64,000 nt of DNA from Curvibacter sp. AEP1-3 (lineage in GTDB: Bacteria > Pseudomonadota > Gammaproteobacteria > Burkholderiales > Burkholderiaceae_C), in contig NZ_CP015698.1 of assembly GCF_002163715.1 (NCBI RefSeq), positions 372,001 to 436,000 on the forward strand, read 5' to 3'. The notes under the pieces were generated by a model. It was not told the DNA's origin, did no database searches, and saw nothing but the letters and a program-made list of their open reading frames with translations. Numbering within the stretch: position 1 is the first letter of the stretch; the number at the start of each line of letters is the position of its first letter. Shown in pieces: positions 1-7,584 of the stretch. A program made the position numbers and the translations under genes.

Positions 1-1
1 G

Positions 2-1984
2 CGGGCCACGCTCTACGGCATCGTGGTCTACAGCGGCCGGCGCGTGAACTACAGCCGTGTGGACATGGCCGGCGCGCGGGAAATCTTCATCCGTGAAGCG
101 CTGGTGGGCAAAGAATGGGAGACCACGCTGCCTTTTCTGGCCGCCAACCACAAGCTCATCAAGCAAGTGGAAGAACTGGAACACAAAGCCCGCCGCCAGG
201 ATGTGCTGGTGGACGACGAGCTGATCTACGCCTTTTACGACCAACAGCTACCAGCCGATGTGTGCAGCGGCTACAGCCTGGAGCGCTGGTACCGCGAAGA
301 AGTCAAAAAGCAACCCAACCTGCTCAAGCTCACCCGCGAAGAGCTGATGCGCCACGAAGCGGCAGGCATTACTACCGCGTCCTTTCCCAAAACCATCCGT
401 TTGGGTGGCGTGGACTGTGCCGCAACTTACCTCCATGAACCCGGCGATGCCCGTGACGGCCTGACCGTGACCGTGCCCTTGTTTGTTCTGAACCAGGTCA
501 ACGACGAGCGATGCGAATGGCTGGTGCCCGGCATGCTCAAGGACAAGGTGCAGGCCCTGCTGAAGACCCTGCACCAACGGCCCCGCAGCCGCCTGGTTCC
601 GCTGCCCGACACCGCCGCCAAGTTCGCCGAAGCCCTGAATGCGCCCGAAAAGTTTGGTAGTGGCGGCTTGGTGGAAGCCGTGCTTAAGCTGGTGCGGGAA
701 GCAACCTCGCTGGACATTGTGAAAGCTGACATCAAGGTCGACATGCTCAGCCCGCACTTCTTCATGAACTTCCGCGTGGTGGACGAACACGGCCGCCAAC
801 TCGGCCATGGCCGCAACCTGGGCGCGTTGAAGGCCGAACTGGGCAGCCAAGCACGGGGCGCATTCCAAGCACTTGCCAGCTTGAAGCTGGCGCAAAACCA
901 GACGGCGAGCCAAGAACAAAGCAGCGCCCGAGGAAGCGGGATGACTGGGCATTCTGCGCAGGTCAAGGAGGAGCCCGCAAAGCGGGCGGGGGACACGGAG
1001 CAGAGTGCTCAGTCATTCCGCGTACTAGCGCCCGCCAACATTGCGCAACCAGCTACAAAATCCGTAGCAAATGCGAATACGGCCAGAGGCAGTGCCCCAA
1101 GCATCCTCGACGGCCGCTTCACCGCCTGGACCTTTGGCGAACTCCCCGAGCTGCTGGAAATCCGCAAAGGCGGCCAAACGCTGATAGGCTTCCCCGCGCT
1201 CATAGACGCCGGAGACGCGGTGACCGTGGAAGTGTTTGACGAACCTGAAGTAGCCGCCGCCAAGCACCGCGCCGGCCTGCGACGCCTGTTTGCCATCCAG
1301 ATTAAGGACGCACTCAAGTACCTGGAAAAAAACATCCCGGACTTGCAAAAAATGGCGGTGAGCTACATGAACGTGGGCAAGGCCGATAACGGAAGCGGTG
1401 GGGGAACGGTAGAAGAGCTGCGCGAGCAAATCATCGCGGTGGCGCTGGACCGTGCCTTCCTGCTGGACCCGCTGCCCACCGACGAATTCGCCTTCAAGCG
1501 GCGTATCGACGAAGGGCGCGGCCGCCTGACGCTGATCGCCAACGAAGTGGCCCGTATGGCGAGCGTGATCTTGCTCGAGTACGCCACCGCAGCCCGCAAG
1601 ATCAAGGACACCAAAAACGCGCCGGATGCCTCGAGTGACGCCCAGCAGCAGATCAACCGCCTGATCCCCAAGAAGTTTTTGCAGGCCACGCCTTGGGACC
1701 GGCTGCAGCACCTGTCCCGCTACCTCAAGGCCATCACGCTTAGGCTGGACAAGTACCGTGCCGACCCGGCCCGCGACGCTGCCCGACTGACCGAACTGCG
1801 CCCCCAGGAGCAACGCTACTGGCGGCTGGTGGCGGAGCGCAAAGGGGCAGTGGATGAGCGCATGCAAGAGTTTCGCTGGTTGCTGGAAGAGTTGCGTGTG
1901 AGCTTTTTTGCCCAAGAGTTACGCACGCCCCAGCCGGTGAGCGTGAAGAGACTGGACAAGGCCTGGGCGCAGATCCAGAGCTGA
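2..1984 (+). CDS. hrpA: ATP-dependent RNA helicase HrpA, C-terminal part (5' truncated by window edge)
   Basis: This is the 3' end of a DEAH-box RNA helicase of the HrpA family. The reading frame is already open at base 2 and enters from outside the window, so the GTG at 23 is only an internal valine codon. The roughly 660 codons seen cover the region after the helicase core: an OB-fold-like part beginning LYGIVVYSGRRVNY and then the long DUF3418 C-terminal domain. The DEAH and RecA motifs must lie upstream. Between a segment ending FQALASLKLA and one starting DGRFTAWTFGELPELL lies a low-complexity stretch (about 890-1110) rich in Gln, Ser and Ala that looks like an insertion. A copy of the dispersed palindromic repeat sits inside it. 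The next gene converges from the minus strand 26 bp downstream. Family identity is secure; the physiological RNA target is unknown. Confidence 0.93.
   Translation, partial: RATLYGIVVYSGRRVNYSRVDMAGAREIFIREALVGKEWETTLPFLAANHKLIKQVEELEHKARRQDVLVDDELIYAFYDQQLPADVCSGYSLERWYREEVKKQPNLLKLTREELMRHEAAGITTASFPKTIRLGGVDCAATYLHEPGDARDGLTVTVPLFVLNQVNDERCEWLVPGMLKDKVQALLKTLHQRPRSRLVPLPDTAAKFAEALNAPEKFGSGGLVEAVLKLVREATSLDIVKADIKVDMLSPHFFMNFRVVDEHGRQLGHGRNLGALKAELGSQARGAFQALASLKLAQNQTASQEQSSARGSGMTGHSAQVKEEPAKRAGDTEQSAQSFRVLAPANIAQPATKSVANANTARGSAPSILDGRFTAWTFGELPELLEIRKGGQTLIGFPALIDAGDAVTVEVFDEPEVAAAKHRAGLRRLFAIQIKDALKYLEKNIPDLQKMAVSYMNVGKADNGSGGGTVEELREQIIAVALDRAFLLDPLPTDEFAFKRRIDEGRGRLTLIANEVARMASVILLEYATAARKIKDTKNAPDASSDAQQQINRLIPKKFLQATPWDRLQHLSRYLKAITLRLDKYRADPARDAARLTELRPQEQRYWRLVAERKGAVDERMQEFRWLLEELRVSFFAQELRTPQPVSVKRLDKAWAQIQS
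1025..1070 (-). repeat. Dispersed palindromic repeat, copy 1 (inside hrpA)
   Basis: Read on the minus strand it starts with the imperfect palindrome GCTAC-N7-GTAGC, continues with TGGTTGCGCA and ends with GGGCGCTAG. It is antisense to hrpA and is translated there as LAPANIAQPATKSVAN, closely matching the peptide that another copy encodes in tex. Confidence 0.8.
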
Positions 1985-2010
1985 CTTGGCCCGTTCCCGA
2001 TCCCTTGGGT

Positions 2011-2580
2011 TTAGCCCTCGGGCGGCAGCAACATGGCAATGCGCTCGCTGATGGAATCAGCGCGTTCATGACCGGCGATGTCTTCCACAGCGCTGATCAT
2101 GTCGCGCGCGGCGGCCAACATGGATTCGCGGTCTTTGGCGTTGCGCAGCGCTTCGCGGAACGCTTCGGCGCGCTCCGGGTCACGCCGCACAAACATGCGC
2201 TCGCAGATGTCGAACAGAAACATCCGAGTCGTTGCCAGCGAGCGCTTGCCCTCGAAGTTGTCGGCCGACACGGCGGGGGTGACCACTTCGGTCAGCAAGG
2301 GGGCAGGGGGCGCAGCGTGCGCGGTTTCTGGAACGCGTGCTGGTTTGCTGGCAGGTTTGGCGGGTGCTGTCCGGACAGCAGGTTCCTGCGGTGGAACCAG
2401 ATAGCCGCTGTGCATCAGGTGCGTGGCCAGCCGCAGGGCCTCGCCACCAAAAAGGTGGTTCACCGTCTCCACGGTGTTTCGGCCGTCCGCAAGAATGAGT
2501 AGGGCACGTTCGCGCTGACCCAGGGTGCGGTTGCCGATTTGCAATTCCGTCCGCGCTTTGTCGGTTTTCAGTAGTTGCAT
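2011..2580 (-). CDS. Hypothetical protein, 189 aa
   Basis: I do not recognise a named domain. The protein has an N-terminal part of about 70 residues (beginning MQLLKTDKARTELQIGNR, with an LILADGRNTVETV segment that looks like a small helical or winged-helix fold), a Pro/Ala-rich linker at about residues 65-105, and a helical C-terminal part with many Arg and Glu. There is no signal peptide or membrane segment, so it is probably cytoplasmic. The start is the ATG at 2580, preceded on the minus strand by a GGAGAAGGA ribosome-binding site. It converges with hrpA and lies downstream of the yliI-like gene on the same strand with a gap of 78 bp. The leader contains a TCACCTCCTT stretch resembling the 16S rRNA 3' end. 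The segment LILADGRNTVETVNHLFGG is of a type seen in betaproteobacterial proteins of unknown role. Confidence 0.75.
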   Translation of the reverse strand: MQLLKTDKARTELQIGNRTLGQRERALLILADGRNTVETVNHLFGGEALRLATHLMHSGYLVPPQEPAVRTAPAKPASKPARVPETAHAAPPAPLLTEVVTPAVSADNFEGKRSLATTRMFLFDICERMFVRRDPERAEAFREALRNAKDRESMLAAARDMISAVEDIAGHERADSISERIAMLLPPEG

Positions 2581-2658
2581 GGTCCTTCTCCAACGAAGGG
2601 CGCATTACAGCCAACTTAAATGACAAGGAGGTGAAGCTTGCCCCTGCAGCGACCTGAT

Positions 2659-3843
2659 CTAGCGCGGGAGTACGCGCAACAAGCGGCCCTGCGGGTGGTC
2701 CGTCAGCAGATAGAGCCAGCCGTCCGGTCCCTGGCGGACGTCGCGCACCCGTTCGCCCAGCGACTGCAGGTGTTGGGTTTCTCGGAGCACAGTGCCGGCG
2801 AAAGGTGCACTGAGCTCCAGGCGGGCGAGATAACCGAATTTGAGGGAACCCACGCCCAGATTGCCAACCCAGTCTTTTCCATAGCGCTGACTGGATACGA
2901 AGGCCATGCCGGAGGGGGCGATGGATGGCGTCCAGAAATACAGCGGCTGTTCCATTCCCGCTTGGGTTGTAATGCCGGCGCCGATTTTTCCACCACCGTA
3001 ATTTTCGCCATAGGTAATCACCGGCCAACCGTAATTGCGGGCGGGTGCTATCAGGTTGATTTCGTCACCGCCTTGGGGGCCGTGCTCCATCTCCCAAAGC
3101 CTGCCGTCCGGAGCCTGCACCAGCCCTTGAGGGTTGCGATGGCCGTAGCTCCAGATTTCCGGGAGCGCACCGGTTTTGCGTGACTCTGGAGTGGCAAACG
3201 GGTTGTCCGCCGGTGCCTTGCCATCCTTGAGGATGCGGATGACTTTGCCGTGGTGGTTGTTCAGTGTCTGGGCGTCTTCCTTGCGGCTGAAGCGTTCACC
3301 CAAGGCGAGGTACAGGGTGCCATCCGCCTTCCCGTTGCGTTGGCCTTCGACGATGCGGCAGCCGAAATGAGCGCTGCTCTGAACCTTGGGTTGTTGCCGG
3401 AACAGCACCTGTAGCTCTGTCAGTTGGCTGCCATCCGGGCTCAGGCGTGCACGTGCAAGCGCTGTGCTGTTGCCGCCTTCCCCTGCCTCGGCATAGCAAA
3501 AGTAAATCAGCCGGTTGTCCGCAAATTCGCTGTCGAGCTGCAGGTCCAACAGGCCGCCTTGTCCCCGGGCGTCCACCCTGGGAAGCCCCGTTATCGGAAC
3601 CCCTATTCGACCTTGGGCATCCACAATACGGAGACGGCCGGGGCGCTCGGTCACCAGAAACCGACCGTCCGGCAAAAACGCCAAGGCCCAAGGGTGCTCC
3701 AGTCCTTGCGCCACGGTCTCGGTGCGCAGTGATTCTGCGTGCCCCAAGGGGGTTGCGAAGGCGAGACAGAGTGCCAGGCATGCGCCCCCAACACTCCACC
3801 GGCCGACATACGGTTTGACCCACGCAAAGACTGAAAATTTCAT
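2659..3843 (-). CDS. yliI: PQQ-dependent sugar dehydrogenase (YliI/soluble GDH-like)
   Basis: The 394-aa product begins with a Sec signal peptide (hydrophobic stretch ending near GHAES, about residues 20-37), so it should be exported to the periplasm. The mature part is a glucose/sorbosone dehydrogenase beta-propeller. It has HPWALAFLPDGRFLVTERPG in blade one, the QGGLLDL segment, YGHRNPQGL with the conserved histidine-arginine pair near the PQQ site, and MEHGPQGGDEINLI. These match the YliI (Asd) family of soluble aldose dehydrogenases that oxidise aldoses using PQQ. I see no PQQ synthesis genes here, so the cofactor would come from elsewhere. It is transcribed leftward, toward the hypothetical gene. 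A copy of the dispersed repeat lies just upstream of its start. The exact sugar substrate cannot be told from sequence. Confidence 0.9.
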   Translation of the reverse strand: MKFSVFAWVKPYVGRWSVGGACLALCLAFATPLGHAESLRTETVAQGLEHPWALAFLPDGRFLVTERPGRLRIVDAQGRIGVPITGLPRVDARGQGGLLDLQLDSEFADNRLIYFCYAEAGEGGNSTALARARLSPDGSQLTELQVLFRQQPKVQSSAHFGCRIVEGQRNGKADGTLYLALGERFSRKEDAQTLNNHHGKVIRILKDGKAPADNPFATPESRKTGALPEIWSYGHRNPQGLVQAPDGRLWEMEHGPQGGDEINLIAPARNYGWPVITYGENYGGGKIGAGITTQAGMEQPLYFWTPSIAPSGMAFVSSQRYGKDWVGNLGVGSLKFGYLARLELSAPFAGTVLRETQHLQSLGERVRDVRQGPDGWLYLLTDHPQGRLLRVLPR

Positions 3844-3853
3844 CTAAACCGAC

Positions 3854-3900
3854 CTCCAGCGCCCGCTGAATATGCGCGAGAAGCTATAAAAACAATAGCG
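3854..3900 (-). repeat. Dispersed palindromic repeat, copy 2 (intergenic)
   Basis: It lies between the yliI-like gene and the aminotransferase gene. On the minus strand it reads CGCTATTG, T-rich centre, ATAGCTTCTCGCGCA, then GGGCGCTGGAG. It is one of two copies outside coding sequence. It also adds a hairpin (GAGAAGC with GCTTCTC) spanning 3877-3909. Confidence 0.8.
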
Positions 3901-3920
3901 GAGCTTCTCGCCAGATGAAC

Positions 3921-5081
3921 TTATAGCTTTTTGAGTCTTTCCAATGCCAGTTCCAGGGTTTCATCCTTTTTGGCGAAGCAGAAGCGCACGACCCGTTGAT
4001 CGAAGCCGTTGCCGTAGAAGGCGGAGAGCGGAATCGCTGCCACGCCCACTTCGCGGGTGAGCCACTGGCAGAAGTCCGCCTCGTTGAGGTCGCTCACTTC
4101 AGAAATGTCCACGCACTGAAAGTAACTGCCTTGGCTGGGCAGCAGTTTGAAGCGGGTGCTGGCCAAGCCTGCGCGGAACAGGTCGCGCTTGGCGCTATAG
4201 AACGCCGGCAGGTTCACATACGGTGCGGGGTCGCCCAGGTAGGCTGCCAGCGCATGCTGCACCGGGGTGTTGACCGTGAACACGTTGAACTGGTGCACTT
4301 TGCGGAACTCGGCAGTCAATGCTGCGGGTGCCACGACAGTGCCCACTTTCCAGCCGGTGACATGGAAAGTTTTGCCGAAGCTGGACACCACAAACGCCCG
4401 CGCCGCGAGGCCCGGAAAGCGCGAAGCACTCTCGTGAGGCTGCCCGTCGAACACCATGTGCTCATAGACCTCATCACTGATGAGCAGGATGTTGGTGGGG
4501 GCCAGCAGGTTTTGGAGGGCCAGCATCTCGGAGCGGCTCCACACTGTCGCACTCGGGTTGTGGGGCGTATTGATCAGGATGGCGCGGGTCTTGGACGTGA
4601 TGGCCGCGCTGATTTTGGCGAAGTCGGGCCGGAAGGTACCGGGCGTCAGGGGTACACGCACCACGACGCCCCCGGCCAGTTCGATGTTGGGCACGTAGCT
4701 GTCGTAGCAGGGTTCCAGCACGATCACTTCGTCGCCCGGATGCACGATGGCCAGAATGGCCGTGATGATGGCCTGTGTGGCACCTGCGGTGATGGTGATT
4801 TCACTGTCGGGCTGGTAGATCTTGCCGTGCAGGCCGGCAATTTTGGCCGACACTGCCTGCCGCAAGGCCGGCACACCGGTCATGGGAGGGTACTGGTTGT
4901 GCCCCGCCTGCATGGCAGATGTCACTGCATCAACTAGTTTGGGGTCACACGCAAAGTCTGGAAAGCCTTGACCGAGATTGACCGCCTTGTGTTCGGCGGC
5001 GAGCGCCGACATGACGGTAAAGATGGTCGTGCCCACATTCGGCAGGCGGCTGGTGAACGAGGGTGTAATCGCAGTGGTCAT
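3921..5081 (-). CDS. ybdL: Methionine aminotransferase (YbdL-like, class I PLP enzyme)
   Basis: The 386-aa product is a fold-type I aminotransferase of the KAT/YbdL group, which transaminates methionine and other large amino acids with 2-oxo acids in the cytoplasm. Visible signatures are NLGQGFPDF near the N terminus, QYPPMTGVPALRQAV, the NTPHNPSATVW substrate and cofactor loop, SDEVYEHMVFDG, and the PLP lysine in SSFGKTFHVTGWKVG, followed by the conserved C-terminal arginine in RVVRFCFAKKDE. The start at 5081 was chosen because it follows the cysB stop by 4 bp and leaves an N terminus like that of the family. An upstream in-frame ATG at 5108 would overlap cysB and adds nine unconserved residues. 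It is probably cotranscribed with cysB, which fits a role in sulfur amino-acid metabolism. Confidence 0.92.
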   Translation of the reverse strand: MTTAITPSFTSRLPNVGTTIFTVMSALAAEHKAVNLGQGFPDFACDPKLVDAVTSAMQAGHNQYPPMTGVPALRQAVSAKIAGLHGKIYQPDSEITITAGATQAIITAILAIVHPGDEVIVLEPCYDSYVPNIELAGGVVVRVPLTPGTFRPDFAKISAAITSKTRAILINTPHNPSATVWSRSEMLALQNLLAPTNILLISDEVYEHMVFDGQPHESASRFPGLAARAFVVSSFGKTFHVTGWKVGTVVAPAALTAEFRKVHQFNVFTVNTPVQHALAAYLGDPAPYVNLPAFYSAKRDLFRAGLASTRFKLLPSQGSYFQCVDISEVSDLNEADFCQWLTREVGVAAIPLSAFYGNGFDQRVVRFCFAKKDETLELALERLKKL

Positions 5082-5085
5082 GATT

Positions 5086-6051
5086 TCACAGCTCATAGTC
5101 GTTGACATGGCCTTCCATGGCCTTGGCGATCAGGGCGCGGTTCAGGCGGCTGCTGAGCAACTCGGCAAAAGTGAACACGAAGTTGCGCAGGTAAGCACTT
5201 CGCTTGAAGGCCACGCGCGTGACGTTCTGGCCGAACAGGTAGCCGGCAGGCCGTACCACCAAGCCGCCGCGGGCACCGTTATTCTCCATGTCTTCCACCA
5301 CATCGGTCACCGCCATTTCGGCGGCAATGCCGATGCCCAGGCCCAGGCGCACATAGGTCTTGATCACGTCGGAGTCGATGGCTTCCAGCGATATGCGGGG
5401 CTCCAGCTTACGGGCTTCAAAGGCTTGATCGATCTTGGTGCGGCCAGTGAAAGACGGGTGGTAGGTGATCAGCGGCTCTGCGGCTACGTCTTCCAGGGTG
5501 ACGCGTTCCTTCTGGGCCAGCGGGTGGTCCGTGGGCAGCACCAACACGTGTTGCCATTCGTAGCAGGGCAGGGTCACCAGCTCGGTGTAGTTGGAGAGCG
5601 ATTCGGTGGCGATGCCGATTTCGGCCACATCGTCGATCAGCATGCGCGCCACCTGGTCCGGGGCCCCTTGGTGCAGGCTGACGTTCACTTTGGGAAAGGC
5701 GGTGCGCAACTGGGCCACTTTCTCGGGCAGCACATAGCGCGCCTGGGTGTGGGTGGTGGCGATCGACAAGGTGCCGCTGTCCTGGGAGCTGTACTGCTCG
5801 CCGATGCGTTTGAGGTTGTTGACCTCGCGCAGGATCAGTTCAATGCTTTTGAGCACATGTTGACCGGGTTCGGTGATGCGCTTGAGGCGCTTGCCGTGCC
5901 GGGCGAATATGTCTATGCCCAGCTCTTCCTCCAGCTCAATGATCGCTTTGGACACCCCCGGTTGCGAGGTATGCAGCGCCTTGGCGGCTTCGGTGAGGTT
6001 GAGGTTGCGTCGCGCAGCTTCTTGAACGAAGCGGAATTGGTGGAGGTTCAT
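5086..6051 (-). CDS. cysB: CysB-family LysR transcriptional regulator
   Basis: The 321-aa protein starts MNLHQFRFVQEAARRNLNLT, the characteristic CysB/Cbl N terminus, with a LysR winged helix-turn-helix over residues 1-60 (AAKALHTSQPGVSKAIIELE) and a periplasmic-binding-like effector domain from about residue 90. CysB regulators control sulfate uptake and assimilation and respond to O-acetylserine or sulfate-derived signals. The start at 6051 was preferred over an in-frame ATG at 6063 because family members begin with MNLHQFRF. A perfect inverted repeat just upstream may be an autoregulatory operator. It is followed by the methionine aminotransferase and preceded by the chelatase gene on the same strand, which forms a sulfur-linked neighbourhood. 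Confidence 0.93.
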   Translation of the reverse strand: MNLHQFRFVQEAARRNLNLTEAAKALHTSQPGVSKAIIELEEELGIDIFARHGKRLKRITEPGQHVLKSIELILREVNNLKRIGEQYSSQDSGTLSIATTHTQARYVLPEKVAQLRTAFPKVNVSLHQGAPDQVARMLIDDVAEIGIATESLSNYTELVTLPCYEWQHVLVLPTDHPLAQKERVTLEDVAAEPLITYHPSFTGRTKIDQAFEARKLEPRISLEAIDSDVIKTYVRLGLGIGIAAEMAVTDVVEDMENNGARGGLVVRPAGYLFGQNVTRVAFKRSAYLRNFVFTFAELLSSRLNRALIAKAMEGHVNDYEL

Positions 6052-6054
6052 ATC

Positions 6055-6078
6055 GAATTCCAACTAAAGATGGAATTC
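6055..6078 (-). promoter_or_regulatory. Inverted repeat directly upstream of cysB (candidate operator)
   Basis: GAATTCCA and TGGAATTC form a perfect 8-bp inverted repeat with an 8-bp centre, ending 3 bp before the cysB start codon. LysR regulators often bind such dyads and repress their own genes. It could equally act as an RNA hairpin masking translation start. The function is inferred. Confidence 0.45.
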
Positions 6079-6100
6079 ATTATGCCTCAGGGGTATTGCT

Positions 6101-6481
6101 TCAAGCCGGGCTGAGCGCTATTTTTGCCAGCATGTCCAGAAGGCGCGAATCTTCACCCACTGCGGCCTGCAAGTGAAAGGTCACTGTTGGATGTTGCGCC
6201 TTCAGTTGCACCACCAGTTCCGGCAAATCTTCTCGTGCATGGCGCCCCACACCCAGGAACATGGGAACGATGGTGATTTGATTCACCTCCTTGGCGACCA
6301 GCCTAGATACCGTGTCCGGCAGGTCCGGCTGGCTGAGTTCCAGGTAGGCACAGGTGACTTCCACATTGGCAGACTGCGCGCGTATGCGCTCAGCTACCGC
6401 CTCCATGGGTTTGTGCCAAAGAGGGTCGCGGGAGCCATGCGCAAACAGCACGATGGCGTTGCGGGGAGAGGAACTTGTCAT
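6101..6481 (-). CDS. cbiX: CbiX-type sirohydrochlorin chelatase
   Basis: The 126-aa product matches the short, single-domain CbiX family that inserts Co2+ or Fe2+ into sirohydrochlorin on the way to cobalamin or siroheme. Key features are the N-terminal metal-binding histidine in IVLFAHGSRDP and the second histidine in VPMFLGVGRHARED, the pair typical of class II chelatases. At about 126 residues it has the size of the small homodimeric CbiX proteins. The start at 6481 overlaps the lptG stop by ATGA, so translation is probably coupled to lptG. An upstream in-frame ATG at 6559 would lie well inside lptG and was rejected. Being next to cysB suggests siroheme supply for sulfite reductase, but that is inference from context. 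Confidence 0.88.
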   Translation of the reverse strand: MTSSSPRNAIVLFAHGSRDPLWHKPMEAVAERIRAQSANVEVTCAYLELSQPDLPDTVSRLVAKEVNQITIVPMFLGVGRHAREDLPELVVQLKAQHPTVTFHLQAAVGEDSRLLDMLAKIALSPA

Positions 6482-7584
6482 CGTCGGAGTACCAGCCAGG
6501 TGAAGGCAGCAAGGGAGAAGAAGGAGTAAATCAAACCCGGGAGCGCCGCCGTAATCCACGGCTGCCAGCCCTGCAGGTTGCCCAGGTCATTGAGCACGTT
6601 GTTCAACAGCACAAAGCTGATGCCCGCCATCACGCCGCCAAAGGTGTAGCCCGCTATGCTGCCGGAGCGGAAATGCAGGTACGCAAAGGGGAGCGACAAG
6701 ACCACCATCACCAAGCAGCTCAGCGGATAGAACACCTTTTTCCAGAACTGGATTTCGTACTTCTGCGCACTTTGGCCGTTGGCGTTGAGGTGGCGGATGT
6801 ATTGGAAGAGATCAATAGTGCCCATGCGTTCGGGGCGAAGCACGGCTGCAGCCACCATTTCAGCGCTGATTTGGGTAGGCCAGCGGAAGATCTCAAAAGC
6901 CACCCGGTCTACCTTGGAGACCTGGTCGGGCCCGCTGGTGAATTCGGTGCGCACACCCTGCGTCAGCATCCACGATTCGTCATCGCCGAAGGTGCCGGCT
7001 TTGGCTTCCGTCAAGGACACCACTTTGCCTTGGTTGTCGAATTCATAGACGCGTACATCTTTCAACGTCGCGTCAGACGACAGCGCCCCCACATTGACCG
7101 AGTAACTGCCATACGCCTGCCGCTCTTTGAGCCAAGCACCCGTCTTGCCGACACTGATCTTTCCCTGAAAACGGGACTTCAGCAGTTGCGCAGTTTTGTC
7201 AGCCAAGGGGGCGACATAGTCGCCAACTGCAAAAGTGAACAGGACAAAGCCCAAGCCCAGCGCGAGCAAGGTGCGCAGTGCCCGCCAAGGGCCGAGGCCA
7301 CTGGTGCGCAGAATGGTGAATTCCGAGCTGCGCGCCAAGCGTGCCATCACAAAAATCGTCCCGATCAATACCGTGATGGGAAAGAGTTCATACACGTGGG
7401 CAGGAATCATCAGCGCAACATAGATAAGCGCCTGGGGAACCTGGTAGCCGCTGGAAGCAATGCGGCTGACAGACTGCAATTCTTCGACTACGTCAAAGAA
7501 AAAGAACAGCGCCATGAAGCCCAGTGTCACCAAGGTCACTGCGGTAATGACCTCCCCGTACAGGAGTTTGCGCAGTGTCTTCAT
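6478..7584 (-). CDS. lptG: LPS export ABC transporter permease LptG
   Basis: The 368-aa inner-membrane protein is one of the two permeases of the LptB2FG complex that pulls lipopolysaccharide out of the inner membrane toward LptC/LptA. The family pattern is visible: an N-terminal membrane segment (KLLYGEVITAVTLVTLGFMA), two more helices by about residue 110, a central periplasmic jellyroll domain, then three C-terminal helices (YPLSCLVMVVLSLPFAYLH and following). MKTLRKLLYGEV is the expected N terminus, so the start is 7584. That ATG overlaps the lptF stop (ATGA), and the lptG stop overlaps the cbiX start in the same way. It forms an operon with lptF. Confidence 0.95.
   Translation of the reverse strand: MKTLRKLLYGEVITAVTLVTLGFMALFFFFDVVEELQSVSRIASSGYQVPQALIYVALMIPAHVYELFPITVLIGTIFVMARLARSSEFTILRTSGLGPWRALRTLLALGLGFVLFTFAVGDYVAPLADKTAQLLKSRFQGKISVGKTGAWLKERQAYGSYSVNVGALSSDATLKDVRVYEFDNQGKVVSLTEAKAGTFGDDESWMLTQGVRTEFTSGPDQVSKVDRVAFEIFRWPTQISAEMVAAAVLRPERMGTIDLFQYIRHLNANGQSAQKYEIQFWKKVFYPLSCLVMVVLSLPFAYLHFRSGSIAGYTFGGVMAGISFVLLNNVLNDLGNLQGWQPWITAALPGLIYSFFSLAAFTWLVLRR

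Noticed and set aside
2638..3183. Plus-strand frame with a strong AAGGAGGTGA in front of a TTG codon
   Set aside because: It is antisense to the yliI-like gene, has no domain, and the ribosome-binding-like bases are better explained as the leader of the minus-strand gene.
4978..6114. 378-codon plus-strand frame opposite cysB
   Set aside because: Shadow frame with Gly/His/Gln-rich sequence; CysB and the aminotransferase on the minus strand are well supported.
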